Shown one piece after another: positions 19,373 to 27,625 of a stretch of DNA of 64,000 bases. The notes under the pieces are model-generated. The model did not search any database, was not told the DNA's origin, and saw nothing but the letters and a program-made list of their open reading frames with translations. The DNA comes from Arthrobacter sp. CJ23 (GTDB taxonomy: Bacteria; Actinomycetota; Actinomycetes; Actinomycetales; Micrococcaceae): positions 4,092,001 to 4,156,000 of the forward strand of contig NZ_CP102950.1 in NCBI RefSeq assembly GCF_024741795.1, written 5' to 3'. Position numbers and translations under genes: made by a program. The stretch's first letter is position 1. Each line of letters opens with the position of its first letter.

Positions 19373-20170
19373 TCAGGCCTTCTGGCCGGCCCCGGCGCCG
19401 GCCGTCACGAGCTGCCCGAGGTAGTGGTTCTTGGGCCAGTGCCGGATCCGCTGCGGCAGCCGGGGATAGACGGCCGCGAGGGCCCGCATGGTGCGCTCGA
19501 AGCGCCGGTTGTGCCGGTTGCCCCAAGCAAGCCCAAAGCCCGCGCGGAGGTGTTCCGGCAGGAGTCCTGCGGTGAGGAAGCGGGCCAGCGGCATCAACAA
19601 GCGCAACAGGACGGGCCCCGCGGCGGGCTCGAGCAGATCCCGCGCCACCCGCCTGGCGGCGGCGTCCGGCATGAGCGTTTGAATGCGCGCGTCCCAGTAC
19701 TGGGCGAAGGCCGCCCGGTCGGCGGGCCACAGCTCGGCGGGCAACTGCAGGGCCGTGCCAATCTGCGCATACTCGCGGTAAACGCGGTCGGCGGCGTCGT
19801 CGTCGAGCGTTCCGTGGATTTTTTCGTAGACCGTGACGGCGGTGTCGTAGAGGGTGGCCACCACCCACAGCTGGGACTGCCCGTCGAAGGCGTTGTAGCC
19901 GGCGGACTCGGCATCGGCCTCGCGCCGGACGGGGGCGTGGGCGCGGTTCACGGCGCGGCGCACGGCCGCCAACTGCTCCTCGGAACCGTAGACCACCGCG
20001 TACACATACGTCATGGTGGCACGCAGCCGGTCCAGCGGGCGCTCGGCGAAATTGCTGTGCTCGGCGACGCCGTGGCCCACGGCCGGATCGGCGATCTGGA
20101 GCAAGATGGCGCGCCCGGCCCCGGCGAGCAGGACGCCCTCCGCACCGATGTCAGCCAGTCCACGAACCAT
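19373..20170 (-). CDS. MpaB/latex-clearing-type oxygenase family protein (DUF2236)
   Basis: This 265-residue protein has the DUF2236 pattern: LLQIADPAVGHGVAEHSNF near the N-terminus, then RTMTYVYAVVYG-like and YNAFDGQSQLWVVATLYDT segments. The histidines in VGHGVAEHS and the arginine/tryptophan clusters are those that hold heme in related MpaB and Lcp proteins; substrate is unknown. The C-terminus RHWPKNHYLGQLVTA is also typical. It begins 9 bases after the stop of the TetR gene at 20180-20932, with which it is cotranscribed. The 171 bases downstream (19202-19372) hold no convincing gene. Confidence 0.75.
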   Translation of the reverse strand: MVRGLADIGAEGVLLAGAGRAILLQIADPAVGHGVAEHSNFAERPLDRLRATMTYVYAVVYGSEEQLAAVRRAVNRAHAPVRREADAESAGYNAFDGQSQLWVVATLYDTAVTVYEKIHGTLDDDAADRVYREYAQIGTALQLPAELWPADRAAFAQYWDARIQTLMPDAAARRVARDLLEPAAGPVLLRLLMPLARFLTAGLLPEHLRAGFGLAWGNRHNRRFERTMRALAAVYPRLPQRIRHWPKNHYLGQLVTAGAGAGQKA

Positions 20171-20179
20171 TTGGATACT

Positions 20180-20932
20180 TTACCGTCCGGAGGTTAGCCC
20201 AACGACTTCCGCCAGGACACCGAGCTGGTGCTCGAACAGTTCATCGCGGGCGGAGAAGGTGTCGCGTCCGTACTGGCCGAACACCTCGAAGCTGATCGCC
20301 CCGAACACCGAGGTCCACGCCAGCACGCCGCGGGCCACGGAGGCCTCGGGGACCGCAAGCCCCAGTTCCGAGCGGATCGCGTTCAGGTTCTCGGCCAGCG
20401 CAGGAGGAACGACGACGGCGGGAGCCGCCTGCGCGGTGAGCGCACCGGTCCGGTAGGCCGCGTCGAAGTTGCCCACCAGGCGGTAGACGACGCGCGTGCC
20501 GGGCACGGTGGTCCGCTCACCGGGGGCCTGGTATCCGGGGACCGGGCTGCCGAAGAGCAGCGCGTAGCTGGCCGGCTCGCGCAGGGCCCAGCCACGAACA
20601 GCGCGGCCCAGCGCGCGGAACCGCCCGGCGAAATCCTCCTCGGGAAGGGCATCGATGGCGGCGTCCACCTCGTCGCCCAGCTCGTTGTAGGCATCGATGA
20701 GCAGGAGCGTCAGGAGTTCGTCGCGGCTTTCCACATAGCGGTAGACCGCCGAGGAGACGACGCCGAGGTCCCGGGCGACGGCCCGCAGGGACAGTGCCGC
20801 GGCCCCGTGGAGCGCCAGGTGCTGGCGGCCCAGCCGGACGATGTCGGCGACCGTCTGCGTGCGGGCACGCTCGCGCGGCGTTTGGGGCTTGGCGGGTGGG
20901 GCTGCGTCGGCGGGCGGAGCTGCGGGATTCAT
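20180..20932 (-). CDS. TetR/AcrR-family transcriptional regulator
   Basis: This 250-residue regulator has a proline-rich N-terminus, then a helix-turn-helix at about residues 35-75 (LSLRAVARDLGVVSSAVYRY). The C-terminal domain (FAGRFRALGRAVRGWALREPASYALLFGSPVPGY) matches the TetR_C group also called WHG. ATG 20932 is preferred to an in-frame codon 18 bases upstream. It leads a two-gene unit with the MpaB-like oxygenase and is divergent from an NAD(P)-binding protein. Two matching palindromes in the divergent promoter region are its likely operators. Confidence 0.85.
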   Translation of the reverse strand: MNPAAPPADAAPPAKPQTPRERARTQTVADIVRLGRQHLALHGAAALSLRAVARDLGVVSSAVYRYVESRDELLTLLLIDAYNELGDEVDAAIDALPEEDFAGRFRALGRAVRGWALREPASYALLFGSPVPGYQAPGERTTVPGTRVVYRLVGNFDAAYRTGALTAQAAPAVVVPPALAENLNAIRSELGLAVPEASVARGVLAWTSVFGAISFEVFGQYGRDTFSARDELFEHQLGVLAEVVGLTSGR

Positions 20933-20971
20933 GGACCCAGCTTGCCACAAGAGAGAGCGCCGTCAACAAAG

Positions 20972-21036
20972 AAGAGCAGTGCTCTTGACTTAAGCCGAAC
21001 GCGGGATCATCCTGAATTGAGAGAGCACCGCTCTCT
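20972..21036. promoter_or_regulatory. Two matching TetR-type operators in the divergent promoter
   Basis: AAGAGCAGTGCTCTT (20972-20986) is a 15-base palindrome with a single-base centre. AGAGAGCACCGCTCTCT (21020-21036) has seven-base arms around ACC. They share an AGAGC/GCTCT core. The first overlaps a possible -35 box TTGACT (20985-20990) of the rightward gene; the second sits near the expected transcription start. Confidence 0.7.
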
Positions 21037-21065
21037 AACCCTGAACTTCCGAAAGAGAGCACACC

Positions 21066-22010
21066 ATGCCCACCATGTACATTGTCACCGGAGCCGGCCC
21101 CGTCGGCTGGACCGTTGCCGAGCAGCTCGCCGAACAGGGCCACGAGGTCCGCATCCTCACCCGCTCGGGATCCGGCCCGGAGCATCCCCGTATTGAACGC
21201 CGCAGGACCGACGTCTCGGACCCTGCGCAGCTCAGCGGGGCCTTCGCCGGCGCCGCCGCCGTGTTCCACTGCATCCATGGCTCGGCCTACTCCGCCAAGG
21301 CCTGGCGCGCCGAACTCCCCCGGGCCGAGCAGGCGGTGATGGATGCAGCGGCGGCCGCGCGCGCCGTCGTCGTCTTTCCCGAAAGCCTCTACTCCTACAG
21401 CGAGCCGGACCGGACCATGACCGAAAGCAGCCCGCGGGAGGCAAGCGGCGGCAAGCGCGGTGTCCGCACCGAACTGCTCCGTGCCCGCGGGGCGCACGCC
21501 GCCGACACCGTCAGCGTGGTGGCAGGCGACTTCTTCGGGCCGCGGGTGCTGATGGCGCACGCCGGGGAACGGCTCGTCCCGCGGATCCTCGAGGGCAAGG
21601 CAGTCCAGGCTGTGGGAAGCGCCACGCAGCCCCACGCCTTTACCTATGTCCCGGACCTGGCCGCCGCCATGGTCAAGGCTGCGCAGCTACCGGGGCTCTG
21701 GAACCAGGTGCTGCATGCACCCAGCGGCGCGCCGCTCACCATGCGGGAATTGGCTACGGCTCTCGCCAGCTCAGCGGGCAAGCCCGCCCCGAAAGTCGGC
21801 GCCATCCCCGGCTGGCTAATGCGGGCGACGGGGCTGTTTTCCGCGGACATGCGCGAACTCGCGGAGTTGCTGTACCAGTTCGAGCGGCCCTTCGTGATGG
21901 ACTCCTCGGCCAGCCAGGAGAAACTCGGGCTGGAACCGACGCCGCTGGACGAAGCCGCCGCCGCGACCGTGGGGTGGTGGCTGGAGCGGGAACCCGCAAC
22001 GGCGCACTGA
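21066..22010 (+). CDS. NAD(P)-binding NmrA/epimerase-like dehydrogenase
   Basis: This 314-residue Rossmann-fold protein begins MYIVTGAGPVGWTVAEQLAEQG, a nucleotide-binding glycine motif. A catalytic Tyr-x-x-x-Lys pair of classical SDR enzymes is not obvious; SLYSYSEPDR occupies the comparable region. The C-terminal half carries HAFTYVPDLAAAMVKAA and HAPSGAPLTMRELA, as in extended SDR/NmrA-like proteins. It is divergent from the TetR-oxygenase pair and probably under the same repressor. GAAAGAGAG precedes ATG 21066. Substrate unknown. Confidence 0.75.
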   Translation: MPTMYIVTGAGPVGWTVAEQLAEQGHEVRILTRSGSGPEHPRIERRRTDVSDPAQLSGAFAGAAAVFHCIHGSAYSAKAWRAELPRAEQAVMDAAAAARAVVVFPESLYSYSEPDRTMTESSPREASGGKRGVRTELLRARGAHAADTVSVVAGDFFGPRVLMAHAGERLVPRILEGKAVQAVGSATQPHAFTYVPDLAAAMVKAAQLPGLWNQVLHAPSGAPLTMRELATALASSAGKPAPKVGAIPGWLMRATGLFSADMRELAELLYQFERPFVMDSSASQEKLGLEPTPLDEAAAATVGWWLEREPATAH

Positions 22011-22079
22011 GCGCCCGTTGCGTTGGGCGGCGCCGCGGGACCCTGGCACGGCCGGCGTCGACGGCGGGACAATGGCAGC

Positions 22080-23057
22080 ATGGTCAGCTTCACCGCGACG
22101 GTGCATTTTAGGGGACCAAATCCCTGCGTCGATGTTCCCGTCAGGGTCAGTGAAGAGCTTCAGCCCTTCGCGGCAAGCGGACGCATCCGGGTCACCGGAC
22201 GGCTTGACGGCGTTGAGTTCAACGCGACGCTGATGCCGGTCAAGCCCAGCGGCCATGTCCTGTACGTACCCGGAGGGCTGCGGGCCGCGTCCGGCGTGAA
22301 AGTGGGTGATACCGCCACCCTGGACATCCTGCCACTGGCGCCGCACCAGGCCAGGCCGCCCGAAGATTTGGCCTCGGCCCTGAACGATGCTGCCGGGGCC
22401 CGGCAGGCATGGGACCGGCTTCCCGCCGCGCACCGGCGCGAACTCATCCGGTTCCTTGAAGATGCGCGGACGCCAGGCACGCGGGCGCACAGGATCGAAC
22501 AGACTGTGGCCCAGTCCCTCGGCAGGGATGTGCCGCCGCCCAGCCCCCGCGCCAAGCGGGCGTTGTGGACATGCCCATCGTGCGGCCGCAAGTTTGTCAC
22601 GCCGAACATGTACCACTCCTGCCAGCAGCACTCGCTCGACGATCCGTTCCGCAGCAAGCCGGACCACGTCCGCCAACTCTTCGATCTGGTCCGCCACGCG
22701 ATCGAATCCATCGGCCCGGTCATCCTGGTGCCCCACCAGGACCGAGTCGCCTTCATGGTCCGGGTCCGGTTCGCCGGGGCCGTGCCCAGGAAGCGCTGGC
22801 TCGACGTGGAGTTCTGGCTGACACGCCGCGTGGAATCCGAGAGGTTCCACAGAATCGAAACCCTGACGCCGCGCACTCACATCCACACGGTCCGGCTCCT
22901 GGACCCCTCGGACGTTGACGGCGAACTTGAAGGCTGGCTGCGCGAGGCCTATGCGGTGGGGCGCCAGGACGTCACGTCCCCCGTCTCCAGCCCTAATCAT
23001 CAATCGAATGGAGTTATTCCTGAGGCCCCAGTGACTCGCAGGCCGGTGCGGGAGTAA
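22080..23057 (+). CDS. DUF1905-YdeI/OmpD-DUF5655 three-domain protein
   Basis: Residues 1-90 match DUF1905 (VSFTATVHFRGPNPCVDVPV). Residues about 100-155 match the YdeI/OmpD-associated bacteriocin-protection helix pair (AHRRELIRFLEDARTPGTRAHRI). The rest is a DUF5655 domain that opens with a possible zinc site (CPSCGRKF, then YHSC and HS). No enzymatic role is established for any of these domains. ATG 22080 is favoured because upstream in-frame codons give an arginine-rich run unlike the family. Its last bases carry the promoter of the contractile injection operon. Confidence 0.75.
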   Translation: MVSFTATVHFRGPNPCVDVPVRVSEELQPFAASGRIRVTGRLDGVEFNATLMPVKPSGHVLYVPGGLRAASGVKVGDTATLDILPLAPHQARPPEDLASALNDAAGARQAWDRLPAAHRRELIRFLEDARTPGTRAHRIEQTVAQSLGRDVPPPSPRAKRALWTCPSCGRKFVTPNMYHSCQQHSLDDPFRSKPDHVRQLFDLVRHAIESIGPVILVPHQDRVAFMVRVRFAGAVPRKRWLDVEFWLTRRVESERFHRIETLTPRTHIHTVRLLDPSDVDGELEGWLREAYAVGRQDVTSPVSSPNHQSNGVIPEAPVTRRPVRE

Positions 23058-23078
23058 TCTAGAGCACATCGGCTCTAG
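23031..23078 (+). promoter_or_regulatory. Promoter and dyad upstream of the contractile injection operon
   Basis: GTGACT (23031-23036) and TAATCT (23055-23060) are 18 bases apart inside the end of the preceding gene. A dyad with seven-base arms CTAGAGC (23059-23065) and GCTCTAG (23072-23078) overlaps the -10 and expected start. It could be a repressor site or a hairpin at the 5' end of the mRNA. Confidence 0.5.
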
Positions 23079-23105
23079 TGGACCACCTTGGACTGGGGTG
23101 TCACC

Positions 23106-23807
23106 GTGGGATTTGTACGTTCATCGTTGACCGAGCTGCTCGGAGTGCTGTCCGACGCCGTGTCCCCTGAGCGTGTCCGTTTCGACGACGGTTCCGCCGG
23201 CACCTCGGAGACCGGCCCTGCCGATCCCGCACCCGGGACCCCGGAACCCGGGACCCCTGAGGCACCCGTCACCGTCCATGCCGTCGCCCTGAACAGGGTG
23301 GGCAGGTCCCGCCGGGAGGGTCCCGTGCTGGACCTGGAGCTGAGGGTCGCCGTCGAATGCCACGGCCCCAAGCAGCTGGACAACATGGAGAAACTGCTGC
23401 TGGCCGTGGAACGCAACAGCCAGTATTCGGTGGTGTCCAGCGGCGAATTCCAGCCCGGCGAATACGAACCGAATGTCCGCCAGGGCCTGGGCTTCCTGGT
23501 CCGCATCCCCGTGGCCCTGCGCTTCGACGAGCCCTCCGGCCCGCCCGTGCTCGAGCCGCTGATCGCCACCACCGTCACAGCCCGGCGCCTCCACGGCCGG
23601 CTGGTGGACGTCCACAACAAGGGCATCCCCGATGCCTACATCCGCGCCCATTCGTCCGCCACCGCCGTCGTGAGCGACGCCACCGGTCACTTCGAGGTCC
23701 TGGCCTCGGCGGACGAAATCCAGCATTTTGCCGTGGCAGTCCGCGGCACCGAACGTGAAGTCTCGGCCAGCACCAGCAGCCTCCCGGTCATCATCCGGTG
23801 GGAATGA
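23106..23807 (+). CDS. Pvc16-like (DUF4255) cap protein with a carboxypeptidase-regulatory-like C-domain
   Basis: This 233-residue protein opens the injection-system operon. Residues 1-150 match DUF4255/Pvc16_N, thought to cap or terminate the contractile tail: FVRSSLTELLGVLS, NRVGRSRREGPVLDLELRV and LGFLVRIPVALRFDEPSGPP. A Pro/Glu/Thr-rich insertion lies near residues 35-60. From about 155 a beta domain (RLHGRLVDVHNKGIPDAYIR) resembles carboxypeptidase-regulatory folds. GTG 23106 follows GGGGTG; an in-frame TTG 18 bases earlier is an alternative. The sheath gene starts 13 bases after its stop. Confidence 0.8.
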   Translation: MGFVRSSLTELLGVLSDAVSPERVRFDDGSAGTSETGPADPAPGTPEPGTPEAPVTVHAVALNRVGRSRREGPVLDLELRVAVECHGPKQLDNMEKLLLAVERNSQYSVVSSGEFQPGEYEPNVRQGLGFLVRIPVALRFDEPSGPPVLEPLIATTVTARRLHGRLVDVHNKGIPDAYIRAHSSATAVVSDATGHFEVLASADEIQHFAVAVRGTEREVSASTSSLPVIIRWE

Positions 23808-23820
23808 AAAGGAGCGCACC

Positions 23821-25146
23821 ATGGCGAACTATCAGGCGCCCGGAGTCTATGTACAGGAAGTGCCCAGCGGCGCCCGTTCAATCGGACAGGTCAGCACCAG
23901 CATCGCCGGGTTCGTGGGCGTCGCCCCGGACCCGCTCGCCCATCGGGACGAGGTCCGTGTCCTGGACAACTGGACCCAGTTCGTGGACCAGTACGTGGGC
24001 AAGGCCACCGCGGGCACGCCGTTGTCCAACGCCGTCTTCGGCTTCTTCGCCAACGGCGGCAGCCGCTGCTACGTGGTCAACATCGGCACTGGCGGCAGCC
24101 TCACCGGAACCGCCGCCAAACCGACGGGCCTGACCCTGTTCGAGGCGGTGGACGACATCTCCATGGTCGCCGCGCCGGGGTACGCCGACGCCGAGGCCTA
24201 CGCCGCGCTGCAGGCCCACGTGGAGCATCCCCTCCGCCAGGACCGCATGGCGATCATGGACACGGTGGAAAAAGTGGACGACGTCGGGGCCCTCACCCGC
24301 GCGGCCACTTCCGGTCTGCCGGGCAAGCCCGAACCCGCGAAGCCCGAGCCAGCCAAGCCGGACGCCGACGGTTCCGGAACGGAAGAGCCCGACGCCGGGC
24401 CCCGCCCGACGCCGTCTGCCCACCCCGCCAGCACTTCGGCCGCCGCCGTCGGGGCCGGGGTCGGCGAGGACGCGATCGGCGCGCCCCAGTCGCCGGGCGG
24501 CTACACTGCCCTGTATTTCCCGTGGATCGTAATGACGGACCCTGTCTCCGGCAAGAAGGTGACCCAGCCGCCGTCGGGCCACATCGCCGGGGTGTGGGCC
24601 CGGACGGACGCGACACGCGGTGTCCACAAGGCACCCGCCAACGAACCCATCCAGGGCGCCCTCGACCTGGTGCGGCGCGTCAGCCGCGGCGAGCAGGAGG
24701 TCCTGAACCCGGCCGGTGTGAACTGCATCCGCTACTTCCCGGGCGAGGGCATCCGCATCTGGGGCGCTCGCACCAAGGCGCCGGAAGCCAGCGAATACCG
24801 CTACGTCAACGTCCGCCGGCTGACCAACATGATCAAGGAATCCGTGGCGGACGGCACGCGCTGGGTGGTGTTCGAGCCCAACGACCACACCTTGTGGAAG
24901 TCCATCCGCCGCGACATCGGAGCGTTCCTCACCAATGTGTGGCGGGACGGAGCCCTGCTGGGCACTACTCCACAGCAGGCGTTCTTCGTGAAATGCGATG
25001 AGGAAACCAACCCGCCCGAGGTCCGCGACGCCGGCCAGGTGGTCACGCTGATCGGCATCGCCCCCGTGAAACCGGCCGAATTCGTGATCTTCAAGCTCAT
25101 GCAGTCGGCGGACAACACCAGCGAGACAGAGAACGCAGGAGCCTGA
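23821..25146 (+). CDS. Contractile tail sheath protein
   Basis: This 441-residue protein begins ANYQAPGVYVQEVPSGARSI, the classical phage-tail/CIS sheath N-terminus, and ends with the conserved sheath core TRWVVFEPNDHTLWKSIRRDIGAFLTNVWRDG. The sheath polymerises around the inner tube and contracts to drive it through a membrane. A variable insertion at about residues 190-240 is rich in Pro, Ala, Glu and Asp (KPEPAKPEPAKPDADG) and probably faces outward. Only one sheath gene is present. AAAGGAG precedes ATG 23821. The tube gene follows two bases after the stop. Confidence 0.92.
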   Translation: MANYQAPGVYVQEVPSGARSIGQVSTSIAGFVGVAPDPLAHRDEVRVLDNWTQFVDQYVGKATAGTPLSNAVFGFFANGGSRCYVVNIGTGGSLTGTAAKPTGLTLFEAVDDISMVAAPGYADAEAYAALQAHVEHPLRQDRMAIMDTVEKVDDVGALTRAATSGLPGKPEPAKPEPAKPDADGSGTEEPDAGPRPTPSAHPASTSAAAVGAGVGEDAIGAPQSPGGYTALYFPWIVMTDPVSGKKVTQPPSGHIAGVWARTDATRGVHKAPANEPIQGALDLVRRVSRGEQEVLNPAGVNCIRYFPGEGIRIWGARTKAPEASEYRYVNVRRLTNMIKESVADGTRWVVFEPNDHTLWKSIRRDIGAFLTNVWRDGALLGTTPQQAFFVKCDEETNPPEVRDAGQVVTLIGIAPVKPAEFVIFKLMQSADNTSETENAGA

Positions 25147-25147
25147 A

Positions 25148-25639
25148 ATGAGCCAGCAGCCAAGCACCCCCGCCCCTGCCGCGCAGCCCGGCAACGTGGT
25201 GGATCCGTACCGCGCGTACAACTTCAAGCTCGTCATCCAGGGCGTGGTCCAGGGCCACTTCACCAAGGTGGAGGGCCTGGGCCTGAAGATCGACCGCATC
25301 CTGTACCGCTCCGGCGGGGAAAACAGCACCGTGCGCGTCATCCCGGGCCAGGTGGAATATACCCCGGTCACGCTCAAATACGGGCTCACCGATTCGACCG
25401 AGATGCTCCAGTGGCTCTTCAAGGCCGTGGACGGGCACGTGGAACGCCGCAACGTCTCCATCGCCATGCTCAACGACGCCGGTTCCGTGGAGGTACGGCG
25501 CTGGAACTTGCTGGGCGCCTGGCCCTGCGACTGGTTCGGCGCCCCGCTGGACGCCCTCGGCAAAGACCTCGCCATCGAGTCCCTGAGCATCGCCTACGAC
25601 CGCCTGGAGCTCGATGATGCCCGCGCGCCCGTGGCCTGA
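25148..25639 (+). CDS. Contractile tail inner-tube protein
   Basis: This 163-residue protein matches the gp19/Afp1-type tube family. It has VDPYRAYNFKLVIQGVVQGHF, FTKVEGLGLKIDRILYRSGGEN, the LKYGLTDSTEMLQWLFKAVDG segment and the closing pattern IESLSIAYDRLEL. Hexameric rings of this protein form the channel inside the sheath. It lies in a tight operon: start two bases after the sheath stop, and its 3' end overlaps the next reading frame by 26 bases. The segment VRVIPGQVEYTPVTL is also family-typical. Only one tube gene is present. Confidence 0.9.
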   Translation: MSQQPSTPAPAAQPGNVVDPYRAYNFKLVIQGVVQGHFTKVEGLGLKIDRILYRSGGENSTVRVIPGQVEYTPVTLKYGLTDSTEMLQWLFKAVDGHVERRNVSIAMLNDAGSVEVRRWNLLGAWPCDWFGAPLDALGKDLAIESLSIAYDRLELDDARAPVA

Positions 25640-26855
25640 CGAGGGGCCGGGGAACGGAGGGCCGTCCGCCGAGAGGGGCACGGCGCGGTGGCGCGGCGCC
25701 GCGGCCCGGCGGCTGCGGGAGCTCGCCGAGCGGATCGACCCCCGCGGAGGCCGCGCCATCGAGGCAAGCACCGTATCTGCGGCAGACAGTGCTGACGCGC
25801 GGCCGACGACGGCACTCGGTTTGGATGTTCGAGGCCTGGACGTTTCCGGCGCACCGGAGCACTGGGCACGGTTGGTGCGCGACGCCGGACTGGCGGCACC
25901 TTTAGGCTCCCCGCCTGAGGTTCGGGCTCCGGACGCCTCGGTTCCGGACGCCCCCGCCGTCCCGGGGCACTTTGCGGCGATCTCGCACCCTGGTTCGCGG
26001 CTGTGGGCCGGAATGGCGCAGGCCCTGCCTTGGCTGCCATGGGCAAAGAGCCCCACGACGGCGGCTCCTCGTCCGGGAGATGGGCGCTTGGCGGCACCGG
26101 TTTCCACAGGCGCCGAGCAGAGTCCCTCGGTTCCCCGCCTGGTGCTGGGCCGCCGGAGGCCCCGCGTGCCCGCTGCACCCACGCCAGGACCAGCCGTGCC
26201 GAGCGAAGCACTTCCCGTTGCGAGGCCAGCTCTACGTGCCTCGCGACTCCCGGAGCACGTGGAGCAGGCCTCGCAACGGATCATTGCCAGCGCTCCAGCG
26301 GACGCACCCCGGGAGTCAGCGCAAGCAACCCCTTCTGCCTCGCCGGTGCTGCGGATCCGCCCACGCCGTGCTGCTGAGGCAAACGCAGATGTCGCCGCGT
26401 CCGGCCCTGCCCTACACACAGAACCTCCCGTTGTGAGACCTGCTCTACGTGCCTCGGAACTCCTTAGGACCGTAGAGCGGGCCTCACAACGCCATCCAAA
26501 TGACTTCGCCGCAACAGCCCGCCGCGCCCCAATCCCCACTACCTCGCTTCAGCCCACCGAGGCTCCCCCAACCCCTGCGGAAGCCGCCACGCCCGCGCAA
26601 GCCGTGGGCGCCGTCGTCGTGCACCCCGAGGCGGTGCACCCTGAAGCGGTGCGCCCCGAAGCGGCACGCCCCGAACAGCACCCCCACGCCCACCCCAGCA
26701 CGGTCCCGGACCGTTCCCCGTCACCACCGCTCGGCGGCATCTGGCCCGAACTCGCCCCGCGCCCAGCGCCCGGGCCGCAACAGACCCCACCGGAGCGGTT
26801 CGAGGGCGCGCTGGCCCGGGCCGCCCGGCTGAACGAGGAACGGCAGGCGGTCTGA
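25614..26855 (+). CDS. Disordered repeat protein of the injection-system operon (afp6 position)
   Basis: I do not recognise a family. The 413-residue product is rich in Pro, Ala, Arg and Glu. A roughly 20-residue unit occurs twice (RPALRASRLPEHVEQASQR and RPALRASELLRTVERASQR), and a five-residue motif repeats as HPEAV, HPEAV, RPEAA, RPEQH near residue 345. The C-terminal segment RFEGALARAARLNEERQAV is helical. ATG 25614 overlaps the tube gene, and the next gene begins one base after the stop, so it is an integral operon member, in the place of afp6. It may be a linker or scaffold. Its codon use is somewhat less GC-extreme. Confidence 0.65.
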   Translation: MMPARPWPDEGPGNGGPSAERGTARWRGAAARRLRELAERIDPRGGRAIEASTVSAADSADARPTTALGLDVRGLDVSGAPEHWARLVRDAGLAAPLGSPPEVRAPDASVPDAPAVPGHFAAISHPGSRLWAGMAQALPWLPWAKSPTTAAPRPGDGRLAAPVSTGAEQSPSVPRLVLGRRRPRVPAAPTPGPAVPSEALPVARPALRASRLPEHVEQASQRIIASAPADAPRESAQATPSASPVLRIRPRRAAEANADVAASGPALHTEPPVVRPALRASELLRTVERASQRHPNDFAATARRAPIPTTSLQPTEAPPTPAEAATPAQAVGAVVVHPEAVHPEAVRPEAARPEQHPHAHPSTVPDRSPSPPLGGIWPELAPRPAPGPQQTPPERFEGALARAARLNEERQAV

Positions 26856-26856
26856 G

Positions 26857-27615
26857 ATGGAACGGGTCGCCTTCCTGATCGAGGACACCGGGGAACACCT
26901 CGGCTGCCTGCTCAACCCCGAGACCGTGGTGATGCAGCGGACCGCGGGCGTGGAGCCGCGGCGCTCCGCGGGCGGCAAGCTCACCGGCACCGGGCTGGCG
27001 GACGATCCTCTCCTCTTCACCGGCGGCGGCCACACCGAGCTCCGCCTGGACCTCCTGTTCGACGTCGACCTCGCGCCGGCGTCGCTCCATGTCCAGGACG
27101 TGCGGCAGATGACCCGGCCCATCTGGGCGCTCGCCGAAAACTCCGCCGAGGTGGAGCGGCAGCGCCGGCCGCCGTCGGTCCGCTTCGTGTGGGGCAGGGC
27201 CTGGAACGTCCCCGGCATCGTCACGGAGGTCGCGGAACGCTTCGACCGCTTCTCCCCCGATGGCTCGCCGTTGCGCTCGTGGATGCGGATGGTGTTCGTG
27301 CGCGTTGGCCAGGCGGCAGACGAGGAAGGCGGGGAAAACTACGAACTCGCCCAGCGCCTGCCCGCCGTGGACCTCACGGCCCCGCCGGTGGACACGCTGA
27401 TGGTCAGCGGCGACGGCAGCACGGACCGGGAGGCCGGAATGCCCGACGGCGGCGAGCTGGTTCCTGAGGTCCCTCCCGCCGAGCTGGGGCGACTCTCCGT
27501 GGAGGCGTTCGGCACGCCCCTGCTGTGGAAGCTGCTGCTGGAGTACAACAACATCGACGACCCCGCCCACTTCAACGGGCCGCTGGCCGTCCCGCCGGTG
27601 GGCGAGGCACCATGA
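26857..27615 (+). CDS. LysM-type tube-spike adaptor (Afp7-like)
   Basis: This 252-residue protein has the N-terminal beta domain of CIS tube initiators (VAFLIEDTGEHLGCLLNPE, then ELRLDLLFDVDLAP and RFVWGRAWNVPGIVTEVAERFDRF). A C-terminal LysM-like segment follows (GRLSVEAFGTPLLWKLLLEYNNIDDP). In Afp/PVC particles the counterpart joins the first tube ring to the VgrG spike. It starts one base after the disordered protein's stop and ends 10 bases before the spike gene. Confidence 0.82.
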   Translation: MERVAFLIEDTGEHLGCLLNPETVVMQRTAGVEPRRSAGGKLTGTGLADDPLLFTGGGHTELRLDLLFDVDLAPASLHVQDVRQMTRPIWALAENSAEVERQRRPPSVRFVWGRAWNVPGIVTEVAERFDRFSPDGSPLRSWMRMVFVRVGQAADEEGGENYELAQRLPAVDLTAPPVDTLMVSGDGSTDREAGMPDGGELVPEVPPAELGRLSVEAFGTPLLWKLLLEYNNIDDPAHFNGPLAVPPVGEAP

Positions 27616-27625
27616 GCGGGCCGTC

